This document shows, piece after piece, positions 17,219 to 25,966 of a DNA stretch of 64,000 nt. The notes beneath the pieces were generated by a model that did no database searches, had not been told where the DNA came from, and saw only the letters and a program-made list of their open reading frames with translations. Origin of the DNA: Ga0077530 sp046293075 (GTDB lineage Bacteria > Pseudomonadota > Alphaproteobacteria > Rhizobiales > Hyphomicrobiaceae); NCBI GenBank assembly GCA_046293075.1, contig JBKBPL010000013.1:1-64000 (forward strand). The letters are read 5' to 3'. How positions within the stretch are numbered: position 1 is the stretch's first letter; every line of letters begins with the position of its first letter. A program made the position numbers and the translations under genes.

Positions 17219-18199
17219 CTACTTCACCAAGCGCGCCGTCGACTTGAGGACATCCGCAGCTTCCTGCACCATGCGCGAGACGATGGCTTCCGCCGGCTCG
17301 ATCGTATCGATGAGGCCGAGAGCCTCGCCCGCAACGAGGCCGGCAATCGTTGCATCTCCTGCTGCCACGGCCGTCTGAAAGCGCAACATCTCGGCTGCTT
17401 TTTGCGCTCGCAACGCGCTTTCGCGGCCGTGCCACTGGTCAGTGAAGGCGTTGCGCATGATGCGCGTCGTATAGCGCTCGGGCCAATCCTTCTCCCGCAC
17501 GATATCGGTCACGGTCGTTCGTATGGTGTCGTCACCGGTCGCGGCGAGACCCGCCGCGTGCATGCTTGGATGAACCAGCGCTTCCTTGGCGGCCCAGAAG
17601 CGGGTTCCAACAACGACGCCGTCTGCGCCGAGCGTCAGCGCGGCGGCAAGGCCGCGTCCGTCCGCAATCCCGCCGGAGGCACAGAGCAATGTTTCCGGCG
17701 CCTCACGCGCGAGCAGGTCCGCGATCTCAGGCACGAACGTCATCGTCGCGCGGTGAACGCCGTGACCTCCTGCTTCCGCCCCCTGTGCAACAATCACGTC
17801 GGCGCCGGCCTCGATGGCCTCGAGGCAGTCCTGGCGTGACTGGATCTGGCACATGAGGAGGGCGCCCGCGGCCTTGATCTCTTGTGCGAACGGCCGCGGA
17901 TCGCCGAACGACAGAAAGACGGCAACAGGCTTGTGCGATAGCATCAATCCGAGGAGGTGGGGCGCTTTCGCCATAGACCAGGTGATGAAGCCTCCACCAA
18001 CCCGCTCATTGCCGGCCTCGCGAAACTCCCGCTCGATTTGCTCGGCGTTACCATAGCCGCCGCCAATAAGGCCGAGCCCGCCCGCGCGCGTGACGGCGCT
18101 CGCCAGTCCCCCGCCAGCAACGGGGTCCATCGGGGCCAGAATCATGGGGTGCCTGATGCCCAGCCGCTGGGTCAGTCGCGTCTCGATGCCCATCCACAT
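17219..18199 (-). CDS. Nitronate monooxygenase (2-nitropropane dioxygenase family)
   Basis: This 326-residue FMN-dependent TIM-barrel protein has the family hallmarks: an N-terminal RHPMILAPMDPVAGGGLA, the glycine-rich GLIGGGYG, VIVAQGAEAGGHG, and the FMN-phosphate segment ASGGIADGRGLAAALTLGADGVVVG. The family oxidises alkyl nitronates such as propionate-3-nitronate, or acts as related enoyl reductases. The start ATG 18,199 has GGAAGG just upstream; ATG 18,193 is the alternative. It lies 24 bases downstream of the crotonase gene on the same strand, so they probably form a two-gene operon. Confidence 0.9.
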   Translation of the reverse strand: MWMGIETRLTQRLGIRHPMILAPMDPVAGGGLASAVTRAGGLGLIGGGYGNAEQIEREFREAGNERVGGGFITWSMAKAPHLLGLMLSHKPVAVFLSFGDPRPFAQEIKAAGALLMCQIQSRQDCLEAIEAGADVIVAQGAEAGGHGVHRATMTFVPEIADLLAREAPETLLCASGGIADGRGLAAALTLGADGVVVGTRFWAAKEALVHPSMHAAGLAATGDDTIRTTVTDIVREKDWPERYTTRIMRNAFTDQWHGRESALRAQKAAEMLRFQTAVAAGDATIAGLVAGEALGLIDTIEPAEAIVSRMVQEAADVLKSTARLVK

Positions 18200-18223
18200 G
18201 CGCCTTCCGCTCTCCCGCTGCGC

Positions 18224-19018
18224 CTACCGCCCCTTGAACACGGGGCGGCGCTTCTCCATGAAGGCGCGGCGTCCCTCGACATAATCCTCGCTCGCGAAGC
18301 AGGCGTCGATCGCCGCTTCCACCGTTGCCGTATCACGCTTGTCGGCATCCTGTGTCGCGGCATGGATGGCGAGCTTGGCCGCCTTGATCGTGAGCGGCGC
18401 GTTATCGGCAATCGTCGCGGCATACTTGCGCACGTAGGCCTCGAGCTCATCGGCGGGCACGACACGGTTGACGAGCCCCATGATGCGCGCGTCCTCGGCT
18501 GTGAAGCGGTTTGCCGTGAAGAAGATCTCCTTGGCGAATGCCGGCCCAACGATGTCGACGAGCCGTTTGATCCCGGACGCGCGATACCCGAGCCCCAATC
18601 GCGCTGCCGGCACGGCGAAGAAGCTGTCGTGGCCGCAGATGCGGATGTCGGTGTTGAGTGCGATGGCGACGCCGCCGCCAACGCAGAGCCCGCGGATCAT
18701 GGCGATGGTCGGCTTGCTCACGTTGGCGATTGCGGCCTGTGCGGCCGACCCCGCCCGGTCGTAGATCCTGATCGTTTCTTCGCGGTCGCGCTTCTTGTCG
18801 AACTCTGAGATGTCGGCGCCGGAGACGAATGCCTTATCACCGGCACCCGCTAGCACGATCACGCGAACCGTGGGATCAGCCTCGAAGTCGGCAATGATTT
18901 TCGGAATGGCGACCCACATCTCGTAGGAGACGGCGTTGCGCTTCTCCGGCTGATTGAAGATCATCCAGCCGATGCCGTCCTCCTTGCGCGCGAGCATCTT
19001 GGTCGTACCAAGGTCCAT
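18224..19018 (-). CDS. Crotonase (enoyl-CoA hydratase/isomerase) family protein lacking both catalytic glutamates
   Basis: This 264-residue protein has a crotonase fold, with the oxyanion-hole segments KAFVSGADI and GLCVGGGVAIA. In rat mitochondrial enoyl-CoA hydratase the two acid/base glutamates lie in GGGCELA and QPEI. Here the matching positions are A118 (GGGVAIA) and A138 (VPAARLGLG), so classic hydration chemistry is unlikely. It may be a thioesterase, decarboxylase, isomerase or hydrolase variant acting on an acyl-CoA. ATG 19,018 has GGAGA seven bases upstream, and the fold starts there; the longer frame to 19,249 is non-coding. It is the first gene of an operon with the nitronate monooxygenase. 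Confidence 0.88.
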   Translation of the reverse strand: MDLGTTKMLARKEDGIGWMIFNQPEKRNAVSYEMWVAIPKIIADFEADPTVRVIVLAGAGDKAFVSGADISEFDKKRDREETIRIYDRAGSAAQAAIANVSKPTIAMIRGLCVGGGVAIALNTDIRICGHDSFFAVPAARLGLGYRASGIKRLVDIVGPAFAKEIFFTANRFTAEDARIMGLVNRVVPADELEAYVRKYAATIADNAPLTIKAAKLAIHAATQDADKRDTATVEAAIDACFASEDYVEGRRAFMEKRRPVFKGR

Positions 19019-19278
19019 GGCGACGTCTCCACGAGGGCCAGAATGTGGGGCGCGGGCGGCGGCTGGCGCACGCCCGGAAAGCGGCGACGGCCGCTCTTGC
19101 TCAGGCTGCAAGCATCCTCGAACAAGCCGGCGCATTTGGCAATCGCGCGCTGGCATGGTCGCCCGCGCGGAGCGGGGGGCTTGCCCCGCCCAGCCGCGCT
19201 GGACAACCCATGAAAGAGCGAGCCGCCACGGCACTTGACGCATCGGCACGCCGCGGCGGTGAGGCTAATCCAGAAGCG

Positions 19279-20478
19279 CTAGCCCGCGGCGCGCACGGCG
19301 TCGGTGATCTTCTTGGCAGCGTCGGCGAGGTTGTCGGCGCTCAAGATCTGCAGGCCGGACTCGGCCATGATCTTCTTACCGAGCTCAACGTTGGTTCCTT
19401 CGAGGCGGACGACCAGCGGCACTGTGACGCCGAGTTCCCGCGCCGCGGCGACCACGCCCTCCGCGATGATGTCACAGCGCATGATGCCGCCAAAGATGTT
19501 GACGAGGATCCCCTTCACGCTCGGATCGTTGAGGATGATCTTGAATGCCGCCGTCACCTTCTCCTTCGAGGCCGAGCCACCGACATCGAGGAAGTTCGCG
19601 GGCTCCATGCCGTTGAGCTTGATGATGTCCATGGTCGCCATGGCGAGGCCGGCGCCATTGACGAGGCAGCCGATCTGGCCGTCGAGCTTGACGTAGGAGA
19701 GGTCATACTTCGACGCTTCGACCTCAGAAGGGTCCTCTTCCGATAGGTCGCGCATCGCGACGATATCCTTCTGACGGAAGAGCGCGTTGGAATCAAAGTT
19801 CATCTTGCCGTCAAGCGCGAGCAGGCTGCCATCCCTGGTCACGACCAGCGGGTTGATCTCGAGCAGCGCCATGTCCTTCTCGACGACCATCCTGTAAAGG
19901 TCGCCGATCAGCTTGACACACTGGCCCACCTGCTCGCCCGTCAGGCCCAGCGCAAAGGCGACCTTGCGGCCGTGAAAAGGGAAGTAGCCCGAAGCCGGAT
20001 CGATCGAGAACGTGAGGATCTTCTCGGGCGTGTCGTGGGCGACCTGCTCTATGTCCATGCCGCCTTCTGTCGAGACGATGAACGAGACCCGGCTCGTGCT
20101 GCGATCCACGAGCGCGGAAAGATAGAGCTCGCGCGCGATCGCCGAGCCCTCCTCGATGTACAGGCGCTGCACTTTCCGCCCTTCGGGGCCGGTCTGCACG
20201 GTAACAAGCGTGTTGCCGAGCATCTGGCCGGCGAACGTCGCCACCTCCTCGACGGACTTGGCGAGACGAACGCCGCCGCCGCTGCCGGCCGACGCCTCCT
20301 TGAACTTGCCCTTGCCGCGCCCGCCGGCATGGATCTGTGACTTGACCACCCATACCGGGCCAGGAAGCTTCTTCGCCGCCTCGACGGCCTCGGCGACCGT
20401 GAACGCGGGGTATCCCATGCCCGTCGGCACGCCGTACTGGCGGTAAAGCTCCTTGGCTTGGTACTCGTGGATGTTCAT
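19279..20478 (-). CDS. sucC: Succinyl-CoA synthetase (ADP-forming) beta subunit
   Basis: SucC is the ATP-grasp beta subunit of the TCA-cycle enzyme that interconverts succinyl-CoA and succinate with substrate-level phosphorylation. The 399-residue protein begins with the conserved MNIHEYQAKELYRQYGVP, has VKSQIHAGGRGKG in the nucleotide-binding lobe, LEINPLVV, and the C-terminal NIFGGIMRCDIIAEG that binds the phosphohistidine loop of the alpha subunit. Length is normal. The alpha subunit gene sucD, usually immediately downstream, is absent; the next gene is the crotonase after 260 bases. Malate-CoA ligase beta (MtkA) is the nearest alternative, but the N-terminus fits SucC better. Confidence 0.93.
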   Translation of the reverse strand: MNIHEYQAKELYRQYGVPTGMGYPAFTVAEAVEAAKKLPGPVWVVKSQIHAGGRGKGKFKEASAGSGGGVRLAKSVEEVATFAGQMLGNTLVTVQTGPEGRKVQRLYIEEGSAIARELYLSALVDRSTSRVSFIVSTEGGMDIEQVAHDTPEKILTFSIDPASGYFPFHGRKVAFALGLTGEQVGQCVKLIGDLYRMVVEKDMALLEINPLVVTRDGSLLALDGKMNFDSNALFRQKDIVAMRDLSEEDPSEVEASKYDLSYVKLDGQIGCLVNGAGLAMATMDIIKLNGMEPANFLDVGGSASKEKVTAAFKIILNDPSVKGILVNIFGGIMRCDIIAEGVVAAARELGVTVPLVVRLEGTNVELGKKIMAESGLQILSADNLADAAKKITDAVRAAG

Positions 20479-20606
20479 GGCAACGTATCCCCGTGGTGGC
20501 GTCGGCGTCGCGTTCCCTTTAGCCTGACTTCACCGGACAAGAAAGGGCGGCTTTCGTCCAAAAGGCAGGCTGTGCGCGTTCATAACATCACGGGAGATCT
20601 CAAAAA

Positions 20607-20993
20607 ATGACACTCACGGGACCGGCGCTGGCCGAGCGGGAGGAACTGTTCAGGTCCTTCGGACGCGCATTCTTCAAGAAGGATGTCGACGCGCTCTACA
20701 GGGTCGTGACACCCGACTTCGAATGGCGGGGACAGGACGAGACCGGAGCCCCCCGTCTGTTGGCAAGTCCGGAGGCGATCCGGGCCCACTTTGAACGCCA
20801 GCGTGAGATCTACAGCGAGCAGCGCTTTCGCGATGTCGTCTACCAGCACCTGCCCGAGGTTTCGTTCATGACCTTTCGGCTGACCGAGACGCGCCGCGCT
20901 GACGGCGCCGTCAGCGAACATCAGGGTGTCGAAGTTTACACATTCAAGGATGGCCGCATCGCCCTCAAGGATGTCTACCGCAAACCCGCATAG
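20607..20993 (+). CDS. SnoaL-like / NTF2-fold protein
   Basis: This 128-residue soluble protein has the pattern of the NTF2-like SnoaL superfamily: an N-terminal helix with FFKKDVDALYRVVTPDFEW, an aromatic-lined cone, and a final strand containing DGRIALKDVYRKP. Such proteins are ketosteroid-isomerase-like enzymes or ligand-binding domains, and function cannot be assigned from fold alone. The start ATG 20,607 has GGGAG ten bases upstream. It is divergent from sucC and convergent with the first L,D-transpeptidase gene. Confidence 0.78.
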   Translation: MTLTGPALAEREELFRSFGRAFFKKDVDALYRVVTPDFEWRGQDETGAPRLLASPEAIRAHFERQREIYSEQRFRDVVYQHLPEVSFMTFRLTETRRADGAVSEHQGVEVYTFKDGRIALKDVYRKPA

Positions 20994-21007
20994 CACGCCC
21001 GCTGCAC

Positions 21008-22240
21008 CTAATGCGAGATTCCGACCGTCGTCCTGCGATAGTTCTCGCTGAGGGCTTCGCGGTAAGCCCGGCGCTGCTCCCGGAGACGCTCCCGCTCCCG
21101 CGCGTGCTTCTGCAGCATCCGAGCTCGGGCTTCCGCCGGTTTTCGCGCCCGCTGCTCACTCGGGTGCGGCCTGCGCTCGCGCCAGCCGTAGTCGGTCCGC
21201 TCCGCGCGCGACGGCAGCGGTGGGACCGCCGGCTCTCGGCGCTCGATGCGCGCGACGGCACGCGCGGCCGTTGGCGTATAGGTCGACCCCGCCTGTTCCC
21301 CGTTGCCAACGGACGTCGGCGTTGATGCCGCAAGCACCGGCTCCGGCACGCGCACGACCGGGATGCCGCAGCGGCTCGTATCGAATGCGGCCGCTTCAGC
21401 CTTGCTTGGATCGATTCGCGTCAGCGGCCCGTCAGTGCGCACGCCAATGGGCGCCTTGGCCACCACATAGCGCTGCCCGCAAATCCCGATGCGCGGCGGC
21501 AAGCGGGTCTCCTCGAAAGCGTCATAGCCGGCTTTCAGATCCCGCCAGAAGTCTGCCCATGGGCTTTCCGCGTGCGCCGCCATGTTCGCGTCGGTCATAC
21601 GGAACGGAAAGATGTGCACCTGGAAGTGGTCCTGACGTCCGCGCAGCGCAGCAGCCGCGAGGCGGTAGATGACCTGCTGGACCGGCTGGGTCATCGCGTA
21701 GCAGCCGGTCGACGAGCAGCCGCCGTGGACGAGGATGAATGAGCCGGTGCGGTCGAGCCGCTTGTCGTGCAGATTGGGAAAGCCAAGGTTGAAGGCGTAC
21801 CGCCAGCGCCCAAGATGGCGCATCTGGCGGCGTCCGACGGTGTAGAACCCCTCCGGGCTCTGCTTGTCGCCTTCACGCAGTTTGGGACCAAGCGTGCCGG
21901 TCCAATGGCAGATCGGATAGGTCGCCTTCAGGACGAAGCTGCTGCCCTTGCGCATCCACAGCTCGAGCACCGACTCGGCTTTGAAAATGCGGATCAGGAT
22001 GGGCGCCCCTTCGGTGAGGCCCTTCTCAGCCAAGCGCGCGCCAAGATCGCTCAGTTCGGGTGCACTGGATGGCGGCAGCGTACCGCGCGCAAAGGCGCGC
22101 TGGCGCTCGATCCGGTCTGGCGCCACATCGTCGAGTTCGACAACAAGGGCTGACGCCGGTGCGGCGCACCATCCGAGTATGAGAAGGCCAATGAACAGCG
22201 CCCAGGCGCCTAGTCGCGGCCAGAATGCCGCGCCGACCAT
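21008..22240 (-). CDS. YafK-like L,D-transpeptidase with a basic C-terminal tail
   Basis: This 410-residue exported protein has a hydrophobic signal peptide (WALFIGLLILGWCAAPASA) and a YkuD catalytic domain at about residues 80-210. The active-site motif is HGGCSSTGCYAM, with H172 and nucleophile C180, and the substrate-side motif GPKLREGDKQSPEGFYTV is present. It resembles the YafK/DpaA branch, which makes or cuts L,D-bonds between peptidoglycan and outer-membrane proteins. The last 80 residues are Arg/Glu-rich and probably form a charged coil, absent from the paralogue. ATG 22,240 was chosen because the signal peptide starts there; the frame extends to 22,321. A paralogue lies directly upstream. 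Confidence 0.88.
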   Translation of the reverse strand: MVGAAFWPRLGAWALFIGLLILGWCAAPASALVVELDDVAPDRIERQRAFARGTLPPSSAPELSDLGARLAEKGLTEGAPILIRIFKAESVLELWMRKGSSFVLKATYPICHWTGTLGPKLREGDKQSPEGFYTVGRRQMRHLGRWRYAFNLGFPNLHDKRLDRTGSFILVHGGCSSTGCYAMTQPVQQVIYRLAAAALRGRQDHFQVHIFPFRMTDANMAAHAESPWADFWRDLKAGYDAFEETRLPPRIGICGQRYVVAKAPIGVRTDGPLTRIDPSKAEAAAFDTSRCGIPVVRVPEPVLAASTPTSVGNGEQAGSTYTPTAARAVARIERREPAVPPLPSRAERTDYGWRERRPHPSEQRARKPAEARARMLQKHARERERLREQRRAYREALSENYRRTTVGISH

Positions 22241-22477
22241 GTCCCCCGACGCAAAACTTCTGCGGTACACCAAGCCACCCCAGCCGCAGTTACGCCACAA
22301 ATGCTCACCCTCAGGAACCATAGGCCCACGGCAGGGACAAGACCGCGGGCCGCCTGCTGGCTTGAAATGGTCGCCCGGTATCGCAGACGCGCCACAGTCG
22401 CCTTCGGTCGCGGTTGCGGCCTGAAATCGTGGAATTTTCTGCCCTGTCCAGCGCTTCGCGCTGTGGGATGAGACAGC

Positions 22478-23455
22478 CTACTGGCTGCCGGGCTGGGTTC
22501 CCGGCCGCCCCGTCCCCGGTCGCAACTCGAAGAGCTCCGGCGGAATGCCGAGGCTCATACGCTGGCCCATTCCCGGCATCGCGCTCATCATGACCTCGCG
22601 CTTCTTGAGGCCAGGCGCCACGACGTGGGGCATGAACGCGACCTTATCGTCGGCGCGCGGCATGAACGGCACCGGCTGTGCGATCTGATAGGCAGGACAC
22701 CGCCCGACAGGGTCAAGGCGTCCGACACGGGGGTCGCGGAAGTCCGCGTTCACAAGGTACCGCCGTTCGCACACGGCAATCCGCGGCGGCTGACGGGCAA
22801 TCTCGAAAAAGTCATACCCTTCCTTAAGCGTCTGCCAAAAGCGGTAGGCGGGATGGCCCCTGTGGCGCGCCATGTTCTCGTCGGTCATGCGGAAGGGGAA
22901 CGCATGAACCTCGAAGGACTCGTGCCCGGCCTCGAACTGCTCGCGCGCGAGGGCGTAGATCTCCTCGACGAGGCCATCCGTCATGGCATAGCAGCCGGCG
23001 GACGTGCACTTGCCGTGCACCATCAGGAACTCGCCGGTGCGCCCGTGAGCGCGGTCATAGGCGTTGGGGTAGCCGAGATTGAAGGACAGATGAAAGCTGG
23101 ACTTCGGGTTCATCTGGCTCCTGGTGACCGTGTAGAAGCCTTCAGGCGCCTGCTTGTCACCGGTGCGAATCTTAGGACCGAGCTCGCCCGACCACATGCA
23201 GATCGGGTAGGTCTTGAAATGATAGAAGCGCCCGTCGTCGCGGGCCTTCCAGATCTCGAGCTCGGATTCCTCTTTGAAGATGCGCACGAAGATCTGCGTG
23301 TCGGTGCGCATGTTCTTCTTGCCAAGGAGCATCATGGCGTCCTTGGACAACGGGCGAAGGTGTGGTGGTGTGACCTCGCCACTGCAGCCGGCAACAACAG
23401 CCGCTGTCAGACCGGCCACGACGGCAACGCTCAGCGCTCGACTACGCTTAGCCAT
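22478..23455 (-). CDS. YafK-like L,D-transpeptidase lipoprotein
   Basis: This 325-residue protein starts with a lipoprotein signal (MAKRSRALS then a hydrophobic stretch) ending in the lipobox VAGC at C24, so it is likely anchored in a membrane. The YkuD domain has GPKIRTGDKQAPEGFYTV and the catalytic motif VHGKCTSAGCYAM, with H147 and C155. It shares with the downstream paralogue the accessory segment HAFPFRMTDENMARH and a cysteine-containing PPRIAVCERRY. The likely role is covalent linking of peptidoglycan to itself or to outer-membrane proteins. ATG 23,455 is chosen over 23,500 because the lipobox fits. A perfect CtrA box lies 72 bases upstream. Confidence 0.9.
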   Translation of the reverse strand: MAKRSRALSVAVVAGLTAAVVAGCSGEVTPPHLRPLSKDAMMLLGKKNMRTDTQIFVRIFKEESELEIWKARDDGRFYHFKTYPICMWSGELGPKIRTGDKQAPEGFYTVTRSQMNPKSSFHLSFNLGYPNAYDRAHGRTGEFLMVHGKCTSAGCYAMTDGLVEEIYALAREQFEAGHESFEVHAFPFRMTDENMARHRGHPAYRFWQTLKEGYDFFEIARQPPRIAVCERRYLVNADFRDPRVGRLDPVGRCPAYQIAQPVPFMPRADDKVAFMPHVVAPGLKKREVMMSAMPGMGQRMSLGIPPELFELRPGTGRPGTQPGSQ

Positions 23456-23526
23456 GGTCCCCCTGATGATCCAAGCAGTACGCAGTGCCCCAGGGCGCAC
23501 GTGATCACCATAACGAATCCTTTACG

Positions 23527-23541
23527 TTAAAATATTCTTAA
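23527..23541 (-). promoter_or_regulatory. CtrA binding site
   Basis: The sequence TTAA-N7-TTAAC, read on the minus strand from 23,541, matches the full consensus for CtrA, the cell-cycle master regulator of alphaproteobacteria. It sits in an AT-rich pocket within an otherwise GC-rich region, 72 bases before the start of the L,D-transpeptidase lipoprotein gene, a common position for CtrA-activated promoters. A chance match is possible, but the local AT richness and position support a real site. Confidence 0.6.
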
Positions 23542-23599
23542 CAACAAGTCTGGCGCGGCGCGATGGCCATCCCTGTCGCGGGATCGAAGCTTCGTTGCA

Positions 23600-24349
23600 T
23601 CAGCGGCTTATGAGCAACCATGCGCCGCGGATCAGGTAGACGATGCTGATCCCGACCACGATCCAGCGGCTCCAGCGGCGGAAGCCCTCATTGGTCATGC
23701 CGAGGAGGACTTTCGCGGCGACCGACGTGCCGATCAGCGCGAGGGCGACGGCGATCACGTACTGCCACATGGGCAGCGGCGTATCCCAGGCGGCGGCGAA
23801 CGTGCCGAAGTACGCAATGCGCGCCACGTGGCCAAAGGTCTGGCAGACGGCCTTGGTCGCCACCACGACACGGCGGTCGAGCAGGCTCTTCTGGAAGAAG
23901 AGATCGAGGATGTGGCCGGCCGCACCTGCCACCAGCTGCAGCGTCATGACGATGAGCCCGGCGATAGGCGGGGCGCCGGGACGCGTGATGTCCGGTGTCA
24001 GGCGTTTCGGCAGCAGATCGGCGGCGAAGACGAGCACGCCCAGCAGAAGGTAGACGACGGCCTTGTCCGGCACGAACGAGATGAGCCGCATCATCATGAA
24101 TGCCGCGCAAGCGCCGACGAGGTAGCGTGCGACGATCGGCCAATCGACGAGCCGCCGCCAGAGCACCGCACGCCAGCCGTTGGCGCCGAGCTGAATGATT
24201 CCGAAAAGGACCATTGCCGGGGCGACGTCCAGAAAAACAAGCAAGATGCCAAGGAGGATCAGCCCCCCGGCCATGCCGAAGACACCCGAAATGAAAGAGG
24301 TGACCAGGATCGAGACGCCGATGACCCCAGCGGCTGCCGTGCCAATCAT
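23600..24349 (-). CDS. Sulfite exporter TauE/SafE (TSUP) family permease
   Basis: This 249-residue membrane protein has seven to eight predicted helices and the TSUP signature near the N-terminus (TSFISGVFGMAGGLILLGILL), repeated weakly in the second half. Family members move sulfite, sulfoacetate or other small organic anions. ATG 24,349 is preceded by GGAGAG and starts the first hydrophobic helix; the longer frame to 24,400 adds a non-hydrophobic leader without support. It lies between the transpeptidase promoter and the HpcH aldolase gene. No sulfur-metabolism genes are adjacent, so the substrate is open. Confidence 0.85.
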   Translation of the reverse strand: MIGTAAAGVIGVSILVTSFISGVFGMAGGLILLGILLVFLDVAPAMVLFGIIQLGANGWRAVLWRRLVDWPIVARYLVGACAAFMMMRLISFVPDKAVVYLLLGVLVFAADLLPKRLTPDITRPGAPPIAGLIVMTLQLVAGAAGHILDLFFQKSLLDRRVVVATKAVCQTFGHVARIAYFGTFAAAWDTPLPMWQYVIAVALALIGTSVAAKVLLGMTNEGFRRWSRWIVVGISIVYLIRGAWLLISR

Positions 24350-24442
24350 CGTCTCTCCCCGGCAGGGCACCGACTGCCAGCCACCACGAGCGGCCGACAT
24401 GTGGCGCCATCCTCTCGCTTGGCGCCCTGCACTGGACGGATG

Positions 24443-25237
24443 CTACTGGAGCTTGCGCAGGAACTGCGCGCGCGCCGACGCGGCCTGCACAAGCAGGGGC
24501 AGGTCATTGCCGGCAAGGATCATGCGGGCCCCAAGGCCGATGTACTTCGACATGGCTTCCTCGACGTAGACGCCGCCCATGCCCAACCACTTGCCGTGCT
24601 TCTTGCAGCCCGCCGCGGCCGTCTCATAGGCCTTGGCGACGTCGGGATGGGCGACCTGGCCGGGGAGCCCCATCTCCATGGTCAGGTCGTTGGTGCCGAT
24701 GAGCAGCACGTCGACACCCGGCACCGCCGCAATCGCCTCGGCATTCGCGATGGCCGTCGGCGTCTCGAGCATGACGACGATCAGCATGTTGTCGTTGACG
24801 AGCTTGGTGGACTCGCCGGCTGGTAGGGCCGCGAACCCGAGCTGGGGCATGGCACCCGCAGCCGAGCGATGCCCCACGGGCGGGTACTTGAGGCGGTCGA
24901 CGACCGTGCGGGCTTCGTCCGCAGTATCAACATGCGGCATCACGATGCCGAAGGCGCCGCCGTCGAGCGCGCGCGTCGCCATGTCGTACTGGCCATTCGG
25001 CACGCGCACGATCGGCGAGATGCCGGCGGCATTGGCGGTGACGGAGATCTGCACGGCCATGTCGAGCGTCATCGCGTTGTGCTCGAGATCGATGAAGAGC
25101 CAGTCGTAACCAGCCTGCACCATGACCGGCGCAATATCGACCGTGCGCGCCTGGCGCAGCCCGATGCCGATCGAAAGCTCGCCCTTCTCAAGGCGCTCGC
25201 GCGCGGGGTTGCGTACCGTCACCTTGCCTGCGGCCAT
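24443..25237 (-). CDS. HpcH/HpaI aldolase family protein
   Basis: This 264-residue class II (metal-dependent) aldolase resembles 4-hydroxy-2-oxoheptane-dioate aldolase. Family motifs are DWLFIDLEHNAMTLD near the N-terminus (base histidine), the metal-binding glutamate in VVMLETPTAIANAEA, and the metal-binding aspartate in VLLIGTNDLTMEMG. The family splits 2-oxo-4-hydroxy acids into pyruvate and an aldehyde. The start ATG 25,237 has an excellent AGGAGG five bases upstream. It is too short, and lacks the insertions, to be malyl-CoA lyase. It stands alone; the gene downstream, TauE/SafE, follows after about 90 bases on the same strand. Confidence 0.88.
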   Translation of the reverse strand: MAAGKVTVRNPARERLEKGELSIGIGLRQARTVDIAPVMVQAGYDWLFIDLEHNAMTLDMAVQISVTANAAGISPIVRVPNGQYDMATRALDGGAFGIVMPHVDTADEARTVVDRLKYPPVGHRSAAGAMPQLGFAALPAGESTKLVNDNMLIVVMLETPTAIANAEAIAAVPGVDVLLIGTNDLTMEMGLPGQVAHPDVAKAYETAAAGCKKHGKWLGMGGVYVEEAMSKYIGLGARMILAGNDLPLLVQAASARAQFLRKLQ

Positions 25238-25405
25238 CGCTTCCTCCTGGGGTTTTGTGTTGTGAGCCTCGACGCGGGCGCGGGAGGCGCTGACCTCATT
25301 CGCGCAAATTGGGCGCGCTTTGTCCAGACACGCGCGTGCATGGGCCTGCCGACTATTCGGTTGAAACGGCGACGATAACCGCCGCCGGCATGAGCTCTCG
25401 AAGGC

Positions 25406-25966
25406 TTAGGGTTCGAGCTCGGTGTCCCAATAGAGGTAGTCGAGCCAGCTTTCATGCAGGTAGTTAGGCGGGAAGAGCCGGCCATTGCGATGCAGCTCGA
25501 AGACGGTCGGCCGGTACGGCCACTGCATGGGCTGCATCCCGACCTTCTCGGGCAGATGGCCGCCCTTGGCGAGATTGCAGGGCGAGCACGCCGTCACCAC
25601 GTTGTCCCAGCGCGTGAGGCCGCCACGCGAGCGCGGGATGAGGTGATCGAACGTCAGATCCTTCTTGGCGCCGCAGTACTGGCAGGTGAACTTGTCGCGC
25701 AGGAAGACATTGAACCGGGTGAAGGCGGGGTAAAGTGCCGGCTTCACGTAGGCCTTGAGCGACACGACGCTCGGCAGCCGGACCTCGAAGGAGGGGCTGC
25801 GCACGATTCGGTCGTATTCGGAAACGATGTTCACACGATCCAGGAATACAGCCTTGATCGTGTCCTGCCAGCTCCAGAGGGACAGCGGATAGTAGCTCAA
25901 AGGCCGAAAATCGGCATTCAAGACAAGGGCTGGAAAAGCGTGCGGTTGCGCGGTCGAAACGGTCAC
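25406..25966 (-). CDS. HNH endonuclease domain protein (conserved chromosomal type)
   Basis: This 186-residue protein has an HNH nuclease core at about residues 90-140: CQYCGAKKDLTFDHLIPRSRGG, then WDNVVTACSPCNLAKGG. The two CxxC pairs probably bind structural zinc, and the DH pair is catalytic. It resembles a widely conserved bacterial HNH protein found as a single chromosomal gene, not a restriction or homing enzyme. The start appears to be GTG 25,966, since there is no in-frame ATG before the conserved N-terminus (FPALVLNADFRPL). It is divergent from moaB. The cellular role is unknown. Confidence 0.85.
   Translation of the reverse strand: MTVSTAQPHAFPALVLNADFRPLSYYPLSLWSWQDTIKAVFLDRVNIVSEYDRIVRSPSFEVRLPSVVSLKAYVKPALYPAFTRFNVFLRDKFTCQYCGAKKDLTFDHLIPRSRGGLTRWDNVVTACSPCNLAKGGHLPEKVGMQPMQWPYRPTVFELHRNGRLFPPNYLHESWLDYLYWDTELEP

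Noticed and set aside
24443..25237. Malyl-CoA lyase of the ethylmalonyl-CoA pathway
   Set aside because: The protein is 264 residues with HpaI-type motifs; malyl-CoA lyases are longer with a different C-terminal region.
25406..25966. HNH protein as a homing or restriction endonuclease
   Set aside because: It resembles a widespread single-gene chromosomal family, and there is no methyltransferase, intron or defence gene nearby.
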